The notes under the pieces are model-generated. The model worked only from the letters and a program-made list of their open reading frames with translations. It was not told the DNA's origin and searched no databases. Below, in pieces: positions 28,061-38,945 of a DNA stretch of 64,000 nt. This stretch comes from Powellomyces hirtus (taxonomy: Eukaryota > Chytridiomycota > Chytridiomycetes > Spizellomycetales > Powellomycetaceae): positions 558,001-622,000 of the forward strand of contig JAHLKG010000017.1 in NCBI GenBank assembly GCA_025526995.1. The letters run 5' to 3'. How positions within the stretch are numbered: position 1 is the stretch's first letter; each line of letters starts with the position of its first letter. The position numbers were made by a program, and so were the translations under genes.

Positions 28061-28307
28061 AGGGCTTTTTTTGCAGACTTGAGTAACGTGTTCTTCAGGA
28101 ACATGCTCGTCTTTGGCAGACCTCCGTAAGAGATTTGTCCTTCCCGTGGAACATGCCACCGTGCGTAAATTGTGAGTCGCTGATGAAACCAGGGTCCCTT
28201 GGCCAGCGTCGGTGAGTCGCCAGCTTTTTGTTCAGTTGGCGCAGTCTTGGCGGGAAAATTCCCGTCCCGACCCAACAGTCGACCCAACACATTCTCGTCT
28301 CCGACAT
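28027..28307 (-). other. Short frames upstream of the Fanzor-like fragment
   Basis: 88 codons, including WFHQRLTIYARWHVPREG and SYGGLPKTSMFLKNTLLKSA, end where the Fanzor-like frame opens. They may be the poorly conserved N-terminal part of the same relic or another module. Confidence 0.25.
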
Positions 28308-28472
28308 GTCTTCAATGCCCTAGTGGTAAGCAGCGGTAGCGATAGCAGAAGTATTGCCCCCGCTGCCTCCGCCATTGCTCAATCCACCAGCAACTTCACT
28401 GGAAAGCGACACATAACAGTTGAAATCTTTGTGAACAGGAGACTATGGAACAGGAATGGGAGTCCGCCGCCA

Positions 28473-29348
28473 CTACTTCCTGCGCCCCGGCGCAATCGCC
28501 ATGGACCCCAATCCTCCCAACACTACCGCCCTAGCGGGAGGTGGTCCGTTGGGGTTCCGGGAGTTAAATTGCCGCCTTGGCGGACCTTCCCGTTCCTCAA
28601 ATTGGTCTGCATCAGTGTACCAGGGTGATCGGTCCATCCCTTGGGGTCTGGAGGGGCAGCATCCAGTGGCCCCATGGTGCTGGCATTGACTCGAGATACT
28701 GGGCTTTGTTGGTAACTTCACCCCGCAGAGCAGTGATTGCATCCACGTATGATCCTGCTTGTCTTGTCAGTTCCGTTGGTTTGTGACAAGGTTTTGCCAC
28801 CATGGTCCGCAGGGTTGCAACGGATAATTCTCGCTAATCCAGTCATGATACTGAGCGCTGAAGGGGTCCAGTGCAAAGTGGGCAGCACAGCCAGTCCGTC
28901 CACTGCCGCCAGACTTCAGGGGTGTTCGTTGGCGGAAGCTTCTGGGTCGCTGGCTCGTCAGGCCGGTCCCCTTCGCTGGTTCGCCCGGGGCGGTGGTGAG
29001 CGGTGTACGACGACTGAAAATGAACGTAATGACACCCAAACTGAGCCTGTCAAAGTGGCAATTCAATTCTCGGAACTCCAAACGGACTATCTCCCGCCAG
29101 GACTGGGCGGTGATCTCGGTAATGACCGCAGCTATCTTCAGTAGTGTCTGGACATGAGGATACGCAAGTAGTGGTAGCGCCCCGAAGGGTTTACCAGACG
29201 TGTCGGCCGAGCCGGCAGCCTTCGTGGCTTCTGCGCTGAATCCAAAATACTTGTTGGTGGCCTTGTCTGCGCAATATGCGACAATCAAAACCACCAAGAG
29301 CCGAGCCACACGACCCCGCCGGACACCCCGACTACTGCTGCGATTCAA
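28473..29348 (-). other. Hypothetical protein with an N-terminal membrane segment, frameshifted
   Basis: The frame 28767-29348 reads VARLLVVLIVAYCADKATNK (hydrophobic helix), FGFSAEATKAAGS, YPHVQTLLKIAAVITEITAQ, SWREIVRLEFRELNCHFDRL. Downstream on the same strand 28612-28803 reads ELTRQAGSYVDAITALRGEV, TNKAQYLESMPAPWGHWMLP, and 28473-28742 ends QFNSRNPNGPPPARAVV. These look like parts of one protein in three frames. GTxxxxx donors at the frame changes are not convincing, so indels are as likely as introns. Confidence 0.3.
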
Positions 29349-29574
29349 ATGCGTCCAGCCACGTGGGATTCTGAGGGAGATTTGGTCTAGACATAGACAG
29401 GATTAGTTTCGACCCCCATGCGACCCTCAGACAACAAGCGTTTACCTGGCTATCAATAACATCACAACTGGCGTTCTAGCTCATCTAGTTCCTTCGGGCG
29501 TCCTGCAAAGGTGTTCTTCAGAAAGGGCGAAGATCTCCTCTGATTTCAACTTGCTGATGTTGTAAGCGATCCAG

Positions 29575-29943
29575 TTATGAGCTTTGGAAGCTCGGCGATA
29601 GATTACATGGAATCACAACGCGATGATTCGAGAACTGGGTTTCCTCGATCAATGGATACAAAGTCAACCTGTCACTCCTCCTGCTGGCATTCAAAGTATT
29701 CCTCTCGAATGCCTGCACGGCGCTCTGGACGTGTGGAACACGGTCTCTTCGGACGTTGTACATTACGGCGACGATGACGAGATCCCCACCCATCGTCGCG
29801 GCAGTAATGGACCGTCGTGCCTCGCCGAGCGCCATAAACTTGACCTCGCGCCGAGCGAGGCGAGGCCCCGTCGCGGGGATCGAGCCGCCGCCGCGTGTGC
29901 TTGCCGTAGCCTCCGTCTTCAGCTCTCTTCCAGCTTGGCGCAA
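29575..29943 (-). pseudogene. Family A C-terminal module copy
   Basis: PATGPRLARREVKFMALGEA, RRSITAATMGGDLVIVAVMY, NVRRDRVPHVQSAVQAFERN, then TLYPLIEETQFSNHRVVIP. It shows how the family may continue after the RREA helix (a VAVMYNVRR strand). It is the last recognisable mosaic fragment before the transition to single-copy DNA. Confidence 0.45.
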
Positions 29944-30086
29944 TTCGCATGATTCCTTTTCTCGCCAATCCCGTCAGGTCCGTTCCCGCGTGTTTGTAGA
30001 CGATATCTCCACGTTTGGGCCAAGGCGATACGGTAGGGGAGGGAGGGTGCGTGGCCAAACTATGCATGTGATGAATGTGTATGTGA

Positions 30087-30945
30087 TGAATGAAAAAGAC
30101 CGCTGTTAACTCTCCCATTCGTGATAAACATCAACGAGATGCATCACAGCTCTCACCATCATCCTATGACAAAAACGTCCACGTAAAACCGCACGTCCCG
30201 TCGTCGCCAAATGTATCTGGTGGATGCATCTTGGGATGCTGGGTACTGTCCTGCCTCAGTGCCGCCGCTGTGACGAGTGCCGCTGGTGTCCGGTGACTCT
30301 TTGCAACGGGAATGTGGGATGGACCCAAAACTTTGTTGTGAAGACGACGAAAGGACGTGGAATGTCATTTGCTTTGCATCAGACACGGAAATAACCGAGG
30401 GGGCCTAGCCCAGCCTACACATCTCACGGTGATGATGAATGAAAAAGACAAAGGTCAGATCTAACCTCTTTCCACAAGTAACGGGATATGCCTAACATGC
30501 TCTATCCATCATTTGGGGATCCACGAGCGGGGGGGCCGTGCGTCCCCGTTGAATGAGTGGTATATGATATCCACATGTTTCTCCTCTCGGTGATGTCAGT
30601 CATGCGGTGAGGGCGATTCGGAAGGATGCCAGCGATACGAGGTGGCGAAAAATCGAACGTGCACTACCGTCGCTGATTCATGTGCTCTCTGGACGGCAGA
30701 GAGACTCTGGGAGTGGCCGACGGAGGCGGAGTGGTATTGCATCAGATGCCGATAACCCGAGTGGCCTAAATATGATGAACAAACAAAAAAAACAGCTGTC
30801 AAATTCCCAATTCTCGACATGCAACCGACCGACCATGCAGCAGTTACTTACTACCATTTGTTCGGGATCCACGGACGAGGCACGTCAATGCAGAGGGAAA
30901 TGTTCCTGATCTGGTAGTCAAGATGGGATAAGGAAGGTGCGGGTT
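30087..30945 (+). repeat. Degenerate tandem units of about 345-355 bp
   Basis: GATGAATGAAAAAGAC begins at 30087 and 30433, with a weaker match (GATGAACAAAC) near 30773. TTGCATCAGA..CGGAAATAACCGAG..GGCCTA at about 30377 recurs at about 30733, and CCATCATTTGGGGATCCACGAGCG at about 30507 recurs at about 30853. Three units, roughly 60-70 percent similar by eye. No coding signal. Confidence 0.5.
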
Positions 30946-32931
30946 GAGCTGTCAGAACCCATTTTGGACAGATAGTCAGAGCATGGGGTACCAGGCCACA
31001 CTCACCAGACAAGATGGACATGCATTGGACAGGGCAATGGAGATGAAATCCTTTGATGGCTGGAGGAAGGTGGTCAGATCTTGTTGGATGGCAGCAAGCG
31101 GCACGTCAGACAAACAGACATTTGGACAGCCTGTCAAACAACCATCCATGCTTGCTAGCGGAGCAGCAGACACGGCAGGTAGATTGCAGGCCACGGAATG
31201 CCAGGTAGTGTCTACTGCATTGATCAGAGGAGAATAGAGTGAGAGGCTGTGGAAGTAGAGAAGATAAATTCCAGGCTGGGGGCTCGGAAAAGCGCTAGAG
31301 TTTAAATACTCGCACCCCCGGCCCCTCCTCGCGAGCGCGGGCGCGCAGGCTGGCTTGTTGGGGCTGCGCCTCACTTACACGGTGCAACGGAAGGCCATGC
31401 GGGATTTTGGTCATGGCAGCTCCTTTTTCTGGTGGGTTCTTTGTTCGCAATATGAGTCCCTCCCTCCCTCCGCCGTGCGCTCAGCCGTGAACCAGGCAAG
31501 AAAAGGAAACAGAAAAGGTGGGGAGAACGGAAGGTGTTGTGATAAGCCTGGATTGAGCAGATGGCAATGGTTTGATGCGGGGGTGTTGCTTTGATGCACA
31601 GCTGTGACAAGCATGGATTTATTGGTTGACGGATTTGTGGAGGTTCATTCGCAGGTCACAGCGTCGTGTGCGAGAAAAAAACCACCACCACAGTTTTTAA
31701 CCCTTCCTTGGCAGCATGGCCCTCACGTACAGATGTGAAGCTGTCACATTCAAGTTTATCTCGACCACGCGCACGTCTCTGGTCCCTTGCCTAGCCGACG
31801 GCCACCTGTCACGGCACTGTTTGACGTTTCCGAATGCCGTGAACGATTATTCAAACCGCCATGTGCGAAAAACCAACAACTCTGCCACGCAGACACATTC
31901 ATCCCCTTCTTCCTTTTCCCTATGACAGACGCTTGATGAGAAACTGTGGGTGTGCGTGGTCATGATTTGTTGAGATTTTGGCGTGGACACGCGCCTGGGT
32001 TGATGGGGTTGCGGGGGGAGAGGGTTGCATTTTCAGTGATTGCCCGACGCTTCTCAATAGCGTTGTGCGCAGAACGCTCCGGGTTGACAGCGCCCAGGCG
32101 TAATCATGTTATATCTCTAGTAAAACCCGTCAATCTGTCCATCATTGACACCGCCAACTCCGACGGACACAGCGCCGTCACTCACTCTTCTGAGAGTGTC
32201 TGGGACAGTGTCTAGCGTTACTAGTTAGTTCGTGGGCGGGATGGGGCGTGCCCGGCGGGAAAAACACCCATTCCCAGGTAACCGGGGGACGACCACGGGT
32301 TATACAAGCGGGCAGCCCAAGGTGTGCGTGCAGTGGTGATGACCGTTGACGCCCGATTGTTGTGCACCGCCGCGCACGCTCCACTTGCACTTTGAATCAT
32401 GACATGCTCTCTTTCTTTCCGTTTCGCGATGGTTTTGATCGGATGGGGGGAAAACAAGTCGCGCAAACGTGTGATCGTCTTGAGAGACTTTTGTCACACT
32501 CGGCAGCCAAGCCACACGGGAAGAGCGCGACGCGTTACTCCTAGATGTAGGATGTGAGTGTGAATCATACATATAGCATGGTCATCAATTGATTGAATTG
32601 ACTGAAAAGAAACAAACGAGTCCTTTCCTTCTTTCTTTCATTCCATTCACTCATTCATTCCAGTTCATTCAATTGATTGATTGATTGGTTTCACAGCTGA
32701 TGGACATCCTACTTCTAGTCTCTCAATCAACTGTCCATCCTACATTAAGTCTCTATCCCACAATTAGCGTCCATAGGGGAGACTATATTCAGAGTGCAGT
32801 CAGTCCATCCTACATGTAGCCTCGTATCGACTCAGTGGGCGACCTATATGTGGGATTCAATCCATTCATATTCAAAGCCAAAGAGCACAGGCTGGTCATT
32901 CCATTGCAATGGGACGATTGTCTTTCACAAC

Positions 32932-32974
<43 letters not shown>

Positions 32975-33409
32975 CAGTCGATCATTCATTTGGGATGCCT
33001 ACATGTAGCGCCCACGTGCGTGCACACTTGGCGCTACCCGTTTGCCGGAACCGCGTCTCCCTTGCGACACCCGTCAAAAAAATCACCCCCCCAAAAGTTC
33101 CACAAAGATCGCCAACAAAAACGCCCAAACTGTGACCGCAATGACTCGCTTTTTTTTGCTTTTTTCCATCAAGGCTTCCTTTGCTTGTGTTCCCGGCACA
33201 TCCTTTGATTCTTTCCCTGTCCTATCCCGTCGTCGACACTCTCGCTCTCCGCGTGCACCCGTCTCCCATCACTGCCAACAAGCACACTGCCAGTCACGCA
33301 CGCTCTCCCACTGCTCTACTATCACACAGGGTTCTACAGTACACAGTATCTACACTTTTCTTGACCAAACGAAAGTGTTTACAATCATCAAGCCCTGTTT
33401 CCGCATGCA
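30946..33409. other. Gene-free transition region
   Basis: No protein-like frame stands out. It holds the short repeated motif CATCCTACATGTAG-like (about 32543 inverted, 32705, 32737, 32805, 32993), ATTGATTGATTG and CATTCATTCATT low complexity (32580-32690), a GA microsatellite, and T/C-rich DNA leading to the nuclease gene. Confidence 0.5.
32936..32972 (+). repeat. GA dinucleotide microsatellite
   Basis: About 18 perfect GA units. Confidence 0.95.
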
Positions 33410-33416
33410 TATATAA
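33410..33416 (+). promoter_or_regulatory. TATA box candidate for the ExeM-like nuclease gene
   Basis: TATATAA 87 bases upstream of the ATG at 33503, followed by a long pyrimidine-rich leader (33420-33500). Confidence 0.4.
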
Positions 33417-33502
33417 TATACCTCTCCGCTGCCTCCCCCCCTCAATTTCCCTCCCAAACCCGCCCTCCCTTCCCCCCCTCTCCCCCCATCACGCTCGCGA
33501 CA

Positions 33503-35926
33503 ATGAAATCCTCGTCGGCCTTCCACATCCTGGCCGCCGCCGCCACGCTCATTGCTGCGGCGAGCGCCGAAACGATCCAGCAAGTCCAAGGCCCGTCGCA
33601 CTTTGGCATGGACGGCAAAGTCGTCACCGATGTGCGCGGTGTGCTCACCCAGAAAAACGGCAAGAACGGCTTCTGGATTCAAGACCCCGTCGGCGACGGC
33701 GACGACAAGACTTCCGACGGTGTGCTCGTCTACATCCCCGCTGCCAACAAGGAAATGAACCCCATCAGCGAGAAACTCGCCGTCGGCGACTACGTCTCGG
33801 TTTCCGGCTCCGTCAAGGAATACGCCGCTTCCGGATTCCCCACCAACCTGTTCCTGACCGAAATCGACCTCGTCACCAACATCACCGTCCTCCCCAAGGG
33901 ACCCACCGTTGCCCCAACCATCATTGGCAAAGACGGTCGCAAACCACCCACCCAGACCGTCTTTACCAAATTCGATGATGGACCGGAAGCAGCCGCCCTC
34001 ACCCCGACCGACCAGGCATTCTTCAAGACCTACCCCGCGCTGGACGTGGCCAACAAGGGTCTCGATTTCCTGGAATCCCTCGAGGGCATGCTCGTCACCA
34101 TCAAGAACCCCATCGTCACCGGACAGCCCTTCTCGGACCAGTTCTGGGTTCTCCCCGATGCCGGCGAGGGCGTCACTGGCCGCAACGCTGCCGGTGGAAT
34201 CACCATGTCGCAGACGCCCGAAAACGGTAACGACAACAACCCCGAACGCATCTTTATTGGCGGCGCCGTCGGTGGATCCCACCCCAAGGACCTTGCGCTC
34301 GGCGACCAAGTCGAGGACATTACCGGCGTCGTCACCTACGACCGCGGCTTCTACAAGGTCATCCCCACGGCCAAAGCCGTCGTCGTCAAAAAGAACACGA
34401 ACGCGCAACCTGCCGCCCCACCCACCCCCGCGGACGAATACGCCGTCGGATCCTACAACATGGAAAACCTGGGCGGAGCCGAGCCGCAGGCCAAATTCGA
34501 CAAGATTGCCGCGCAGATTGTAAAGTACCTCGGCTCGCCCGCCATTCTCGTCGCCAACGAGATCCAGGACAATGACGGCCCCACCGTCGGCGACTCGTCC
34601 GACTCGACCGTCACCATCAACCGCCTCATTGCCGCCATCGCCGCCGCCGGGGGCCCCACCTACAAAGCAACCTGGATCAACCCCACCCCGGAACAAGACG
34701 GTGGACAGCCCGGCGGCAACATCCGCTCCGTCGTGCTCTACGACCAAGCCGCGGGTGTCACCCTCTCCCCCGGTACCCCCGGCACGGCCGAACAGTCGGT
34801 CAACATCACCAAAGACGACACGGGCAAACCCGCCCTCTCGCTCAACCCCGGCCGCATCGACCCCACCAACGCTGCGTGGGAAGCCTCGCGCAAGACCCTC
34901 GCCGTCTCGCTCCAAGTCGACGGCGAACGCGTGTTTGTCCTCGCCAACCACTTTACATCCAAGGGTGGAGGTTCCTCGATCCACGGCTCGGTGCACCCCA
35001 TGGTTGCGGGGGGAGTCGACCGCCGCGTCGCGCAAGCCAAGCTCAACCACGACTTTTCGCGCGACATTCTTGCCGCTGACCCCGCCGCCAAAATCATTGT
35101 CGTGGGCGATCTCAACGACTTTGCCTGGAGCGCGCCCCTCCGCACGCTGTACGGCACCGCGCCCGGCCAAGCCGGCGAAATCCTCTACGACCTCGGCGAA
35201 GAATCCCTCCCCGTCGCAGAACGCTACTCGTACAACTTTGACGGCCAGTCGCAGGAACTCGACCACGTCGTCACCTCCAAGGCCCTGCTCGATTCAATGA
35301 CCTCATTTGTGTGCGTCCACGTCAACACCTGGGGCGCTATCGCTGACCGTACTTCGGACCACGACCCCCAGTATGCCCGCTTCAAGCGCAATGGAAAGGT
35401 CCCCGTCACGTCTACCACCTCCTCGCCCGCGACGGAGCCTACCACCACCACCACCTCTGAGACACCCGTCGAGACCGCCACCGAAACCACTCCCGTCGAG
35501 ACCTCGGCCACCGAAACCACCCCCGTCGAGACCTCGGCCACCGAAACCACCCCCGTCGAGACCTCGGTCCCCTCTGTCCCTCCCGCGACCGAGACCCCCT
35601 GCACCACCGACATCGCCGAACCCATCCCCTCCACCACCGAGCCCTCTGTCCCCTCGGCCACCGAAACCCCCTGCACCACCGACGTCGCAGAACCCAACCC
35701 CTCGGCCACCGAACTCGCCCCTGACGCGACCGAAACCCCGTGCCCAACCGACACTGAAACCGACTACGAAACCCTCACCGACACCCTCCCCACCCCCACC
35801 GCGCGCCCCCCGACCTACCCCACCACCCCCGCCACCGACCCCACCTTCTCGGCCGCCGCCAAAACCCCCCTCCTCCCCGCCCTGGCGGCCGTTGCTTCGC
35901 TCGCCGTGTCCTTTTTCCTCGTGTAG
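33503..35926 (+). CDS. Secreted, probably GPI-anchored ExeM/NucH-like extracellular endonuclease
   Basis: Intronless, 807 aa. Residues 1-22 are a signal peptide (MKSSSAFHILAAAATLIAAA, cleavage near SA-ET). An OB-fold-like domain follows (VVTDVRGVLTQKNGKNGFWI, DYVSVSGSVKEY), then an endonuclease/exonuclease/phosphatase domain: VGSYNMENLGG, VANEIQDNDG (metal-binding Glu), LANHFTSKGG, VVGDLNDF, ELDHVVTS and SDHDPQYARF (catalytic His). This is the architecture of bacterial ExeM/NucH extracellular DNases. From about residue 635 a Thr/Ser/Pro/Glu-rich stalk contains ATETTPVETS repeats. The C-terminus, PLLPALAAVASLAVSFFLV, is a hydrophobic GPI-anchor signal. Expected role: degradation of external DNA at the cell surface. 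Start chosen because only this ATG gives a signal peptide. Confidence 0.85.
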   Translation: MKSSSAFHILAAAATLIAAASAETIQQVQGPSHFGMDGKVVTDVRGVLTQKNGKNGFWIQDPVGDGDDKTSDGVLVYIPAANKEMNPISEKLAVGDYVSVSGSVKEYAASGFPTNLFLTEIDLVTNITVLPKGPTVAPTIIGKDGRKPPTQTVFTKFDDGPEAAALTPTDQAFFKTYPALDVANKGLDFLESLEGMLVTIKNPIVTGQPFSDQFWVLPDAGEGVTGRNAAGGITMSQTPENGNDNNPERIFIGGAVGGSHPKDLALGDQVEDITGVVTYDRGFYKVIPTAKAVVVKKNTNAQPAAPPTPADEYAVGSYNMENLGGAEPQAKFDKIAAQIVKYLGSPAILVANEIQDNDGPTVGDSSDSTVTINRLIAAIAAAGGPTYKATWINPTPEQDGGQPGGNIRSVVLYDQAAGVTLSPGTPGTAEQSVNITKDDTGKPALSLNPGRIDPTNAAWEASRKTLAVSLQVDGERVFVLANHFTSKGGGSSIHGSVHPMVAGGVDRRVAQAKLNHDFSRDILAADPAAKIIVVGDLNDFAWSAPLRTLYGTAPGQAGEILYDLGEESLPVAERYSYNFDGQSQELDHVVTSKALLDSMTSFVCVHVNTWGAIADRTSDHDPQYARFKRNGKVPVTSTTSSPATEPTTTTTSETPVETATETTPVETSATETTPVETSATETTPVETSVPSVPPATETPCTTDIAEPIPSTTEPSVPSATETPCTTDVAEPNPSATELAPDATETPCPTDTETDYETLTDTLPTPTARPPTYPTTPATDPTFSAAAKTPLLPALAAVASLAVSFFLV

Positions 35927-37164
35927 AGAAAACACTAACGCTACCTAGATTACATGCGTTCGATATATACACACACACACACACCTAGATTTGTAGAAGA
36001 CCCCGCCCTGCTTCCACACCACCCATACCATCTGTGACATCCCGCATTTCGCGCTTCGCATTTCCCTCCCGCCTTTTTCTTTTGTTTGTTGTTCCTGCTG
36101 TGCGGGAAGAAACGACGGGTTGGAAAAAGCGATAGCGAAAACGAAACACAATATATATCATATCATATCATATCATATCATAAACCACCACCTGTGAACT
36201 CGGAACATAAATATACATATCCACTCGGCTACACGTCTCATCACATTCCATCTCTTCCCACCAACCCCTTTGTGTACGGTATGAGGACTGCATTTTATGT
36301 CGTACCACTAACACACTACCGACACTCTCCCGGTCGTGAATCCCGCGCCTGCTACCGTGGACAGTAACAGTACCAGTACCAGACCACGGGATCGAAACAA
36401 CGGCGAATTAGACGGGAGGTGCGGGGTTGCGTTGTAGATATCTGATATGTGATATGATATAATATAACTTTCCCCATCACGATTTTTGCGAAAGCCCCCG
36501 GGCGCGAGGTCCACGTAGTTTACATTTACATGTCCCCCCGCACATCGGTACGCCTGCCCGCATACCCCACAGCGCTCGTCAACTGCGAGGGGCGTGTAGT
36601 GGATTCGATGCAGTCGTTCGTGGGGTATCGTATCTTGTGAAATACCACATGGCAGCGAAATACGAATACGGGGTGACAACTCCTGCCCATTTTTGTTTGT
36701 TTTGTTTTTGTTTTTGTTTTTTGTATTTTTGAGGGTGTGGTTATGCATGTTGCTGGCTCGTTCCCACAGTTCCCGTAAATGGATACCGATACATCAAACC
36801 AACAGGTTTGCATATCTGATCACACGCCCACACTGCACTGCACTGCACTACTACCACGTCACGTCACGTCCACCCCTCTTCTCGTTCGCAAACCCCCGCG
36901 CATGAACTCAACCCGCGTTCATCACATCCCACGACGCGAAAATGTCCAGGTCGGTCGGGCGGGGGCACTGGTTTATGGCCATGTTTTTAAGTGATTGTAA
37001 AATAAGATATGAAAACGCTTAGCTAGCTAGCCGGCGGAAATCAGGACGCTGGAGTGTGGGGGTGGGTGGGAGCCCGCACATGGCGCGAGAGAGAGAGAGA
37101 GGGACTGTGGAGAGGGACTGTGGAGAGGGACTGTGGAGAGGGGTTGGGTTGCGTGGGTGGTCTT
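35927..37164. other. Intergenic region between nuclease and RRP7 genes (convergent)
   Basis: Both flanking genes end here. It contains an AC microsatellite (about 35970-35986), TCATA repeats (36157-36182), a CACTG tandem (36832-36847) and a (GGGACTGTGGAGA)3 repeat (about 37100-37140). No protein-like frame seen. Confidence 0.5.
36157..36182 (+). repeat. TCATA pentanucleotide repeat
   Basis: Five perfect TCATA units. Confidence 0.85.
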
Positions 37165-38293
37165 TTAGTAGGGCTTGAAACGACGGCTGGCTCTGAGGGC
37201 CACGATTTTCTGCTTGTCGTCTTCGAATTTGCGGCGCAGGTCGGCGAGTTCTGCAAAATGAAAGAACAAGAAAAAAAAAAAAAAAGGGGTACATCAGCTA
37301 TTTTTTGTTTGTTTTTTGTTTTGCCCCATTCCGGCCCACTCCTCCGTTCCCTGTCCACTTACGGTTCCGTTTATTCTCCCTCATCTGGAACCTATAAAAA
37401 TCAACGAGCTCCTTCTTCTTCTTCGGCTTCAAGTTTGTCACGTCCTCTGCTTTGGCGGCCATGACGGCGGCGCCCTGTCCATCCACATTCATGCCGCGGC
37501 GGCCCTTGCCGCGCACGACCGTGACGAATCCGTCTTGGTCCGGGACGTTGCGGGACTGCTCGACCGCGAGGCGCGCTGCACGCTCCGCGTCCTCGAATGC
37601 GGCGAGGGTGGTGTCGGTGGCTGATTGGAGGGTAGCCAGCCGCGGGCGAGACGAGTAGTGCAGGTGCAGGTATTTGGCGAGCCCGTGGAGAGGGGTTGTC
37701 ACTGGTGTGGGTTGTTCCCCGTCGTCCTCTGCGTGCTGTTGTGCTGCTGCTTCGCCGTCGTCGTTATCGTTATCGACTTGATCACTCCACACCCGTCTGC
37801 GTTCCTTCATCCCCACCGCCCGCTCAACCGCATCCTCATCCACAAACACCACATGAGCCGTCCCACCCGTGCGCCGCACGCTCAGCAGCGGCCCACTCGC
37901 GTTCCCACCCCCCCACACGACCCGTTCCACGACCCCACACCGGCGAAACAACCGCGCAAAATGCATCTCATTCGCATCACTCGGGACATTGGCCACAAAC
38001 AAGGTCCGGCCCTGCGGGAACCCCGCCTGCGGCTTGCGCGGCTCGTGCGCCCGGATAAACAGGTGGTGCGCGGGTACCGCCGTCGCTGTCGTCGGTGGGC
38101 GGTGCTGGTGATGCGTGAATTGCGTCAGCGGGTGGGTGGAGAGAGGGAGCGGGGGGAGGGTGAGCGGGAGGATGCGGAATGCGCCAAAGAGACGCAGCGG
38201 GGTGGAGGACGGTGGGGGCGCGGCGGGTGCGGGTGAGGAGGGTTCTGCGGCGGCGACTTTTGGCTTTTGTTGTTTTGTGTGTTTTCTGGCCAT
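37165..38293 (-). CDS. RRP7: Ribosomal RNA-processing protein 7 homolog
   Basis: Two exons, 38293-37363 and 37250-37165, with a 112-bp intron (donor GTAAGT, acceptor TTTTGCAG); 338 aa. Start at MARKHTKQQKPK. An RRM-like domain lies in the middle (GRTLFVANVPSDANEMHFAR, RTGGTAHVVFVDEDAVERAV). The hallmark is the C-terminus: KKKKELVDFYRFQMRENKR joined across the intron to LADLRRKFEDDKQKIVALRA, SRRFKPY-stop, the conserved RRP7 tail. RRP7 belongs to the UTP-C/CK2 module of the small-subunit processome and is needed for 18S rRNA maturation in the nucleolus. A CACGTGAC element at 38394 lies about 100 bases upstream of the start. Confidence 0.92.
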
Positions 38294-38945
38294 TCTGTTT
38301 GTTTCGTTTTGAAGGGGAACTGAATTGGAAGGAATGTCGAGAAAAAGAGAAGGACGAACGAACGTTGCGCGTAAATCAAAAAGAGTGAGAGTGCACGTGA
38401 CCTGCGAGTGAGCTTTTGGACAAAACCGTTTTGGGGGGAATAAAATGCACCCACAGAATAACACAAACAAACAGATACCCCAGACTTTTCCATCTTTGAT
38501 CCGATTGCCTTCCTCACAGTCAAAGCAACGAAAGTAGCCCAAGGGTCGATTGTGTGAGAGAGACAAATCTCTTCCTTGTACAGAATTTATAACGATGAAC
38601 AAACACTATCTAAAAAACGAGAGCTAGTGGCGGTGGTGGTGGGGGTGGTGCATTTCTTTCCCGACCCCTCCACATACACTCAATATATATAATATAGATA
38701 AGGGGAGGGGGAGGAGGGTTAGAGATGGCTGACTATGGAGTGTGCGGATAGGGAGCGGGCCAGAAGAGAGGGGGCCGGTAGAAGTCGCGCCCCGATGTGC
38801 ATGGCTGGTGGGTAGTGGAGTGGAGGCAGTAGCCGTTCCATTGGACCCCGTTGTGCAGGTGGTCCAGCTACGAATGATGGTGTGAAAGGGGCAGTGTGGA
38901 GACGTGTGTATGGAGGTTGGGGGAGGAATGGGGGCGCCGATTCGC
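38294..38945. other. Intergenic: RRP7 promoter and TIM17 3' region
   Basis: Contains CACGTG at 38394-38399 and no supported gene. Long minus-strand frames here are the upstream extension of RRP7 without conserved sequence. Confidence 0.5.

Noticed and set aside
33350..35266. 638-codon open frame antisense to the ExeM-like nuclease
   Set aside because: It is Gly/Val/Asp-rich, mirrors the codon bias of the plus-strand gene, and has no domain; the plus-strand frame has signal peptide, catalytic motifs and GPI signal.
37298..38602. RRP7 with an N-terminal extension starting upstream of 38293
   Set aside because: The first 100 codons of that frame are not conserved-looking and contain 5' leader sequence; MARKHTKQQKPK is a typical RRP7-like start.
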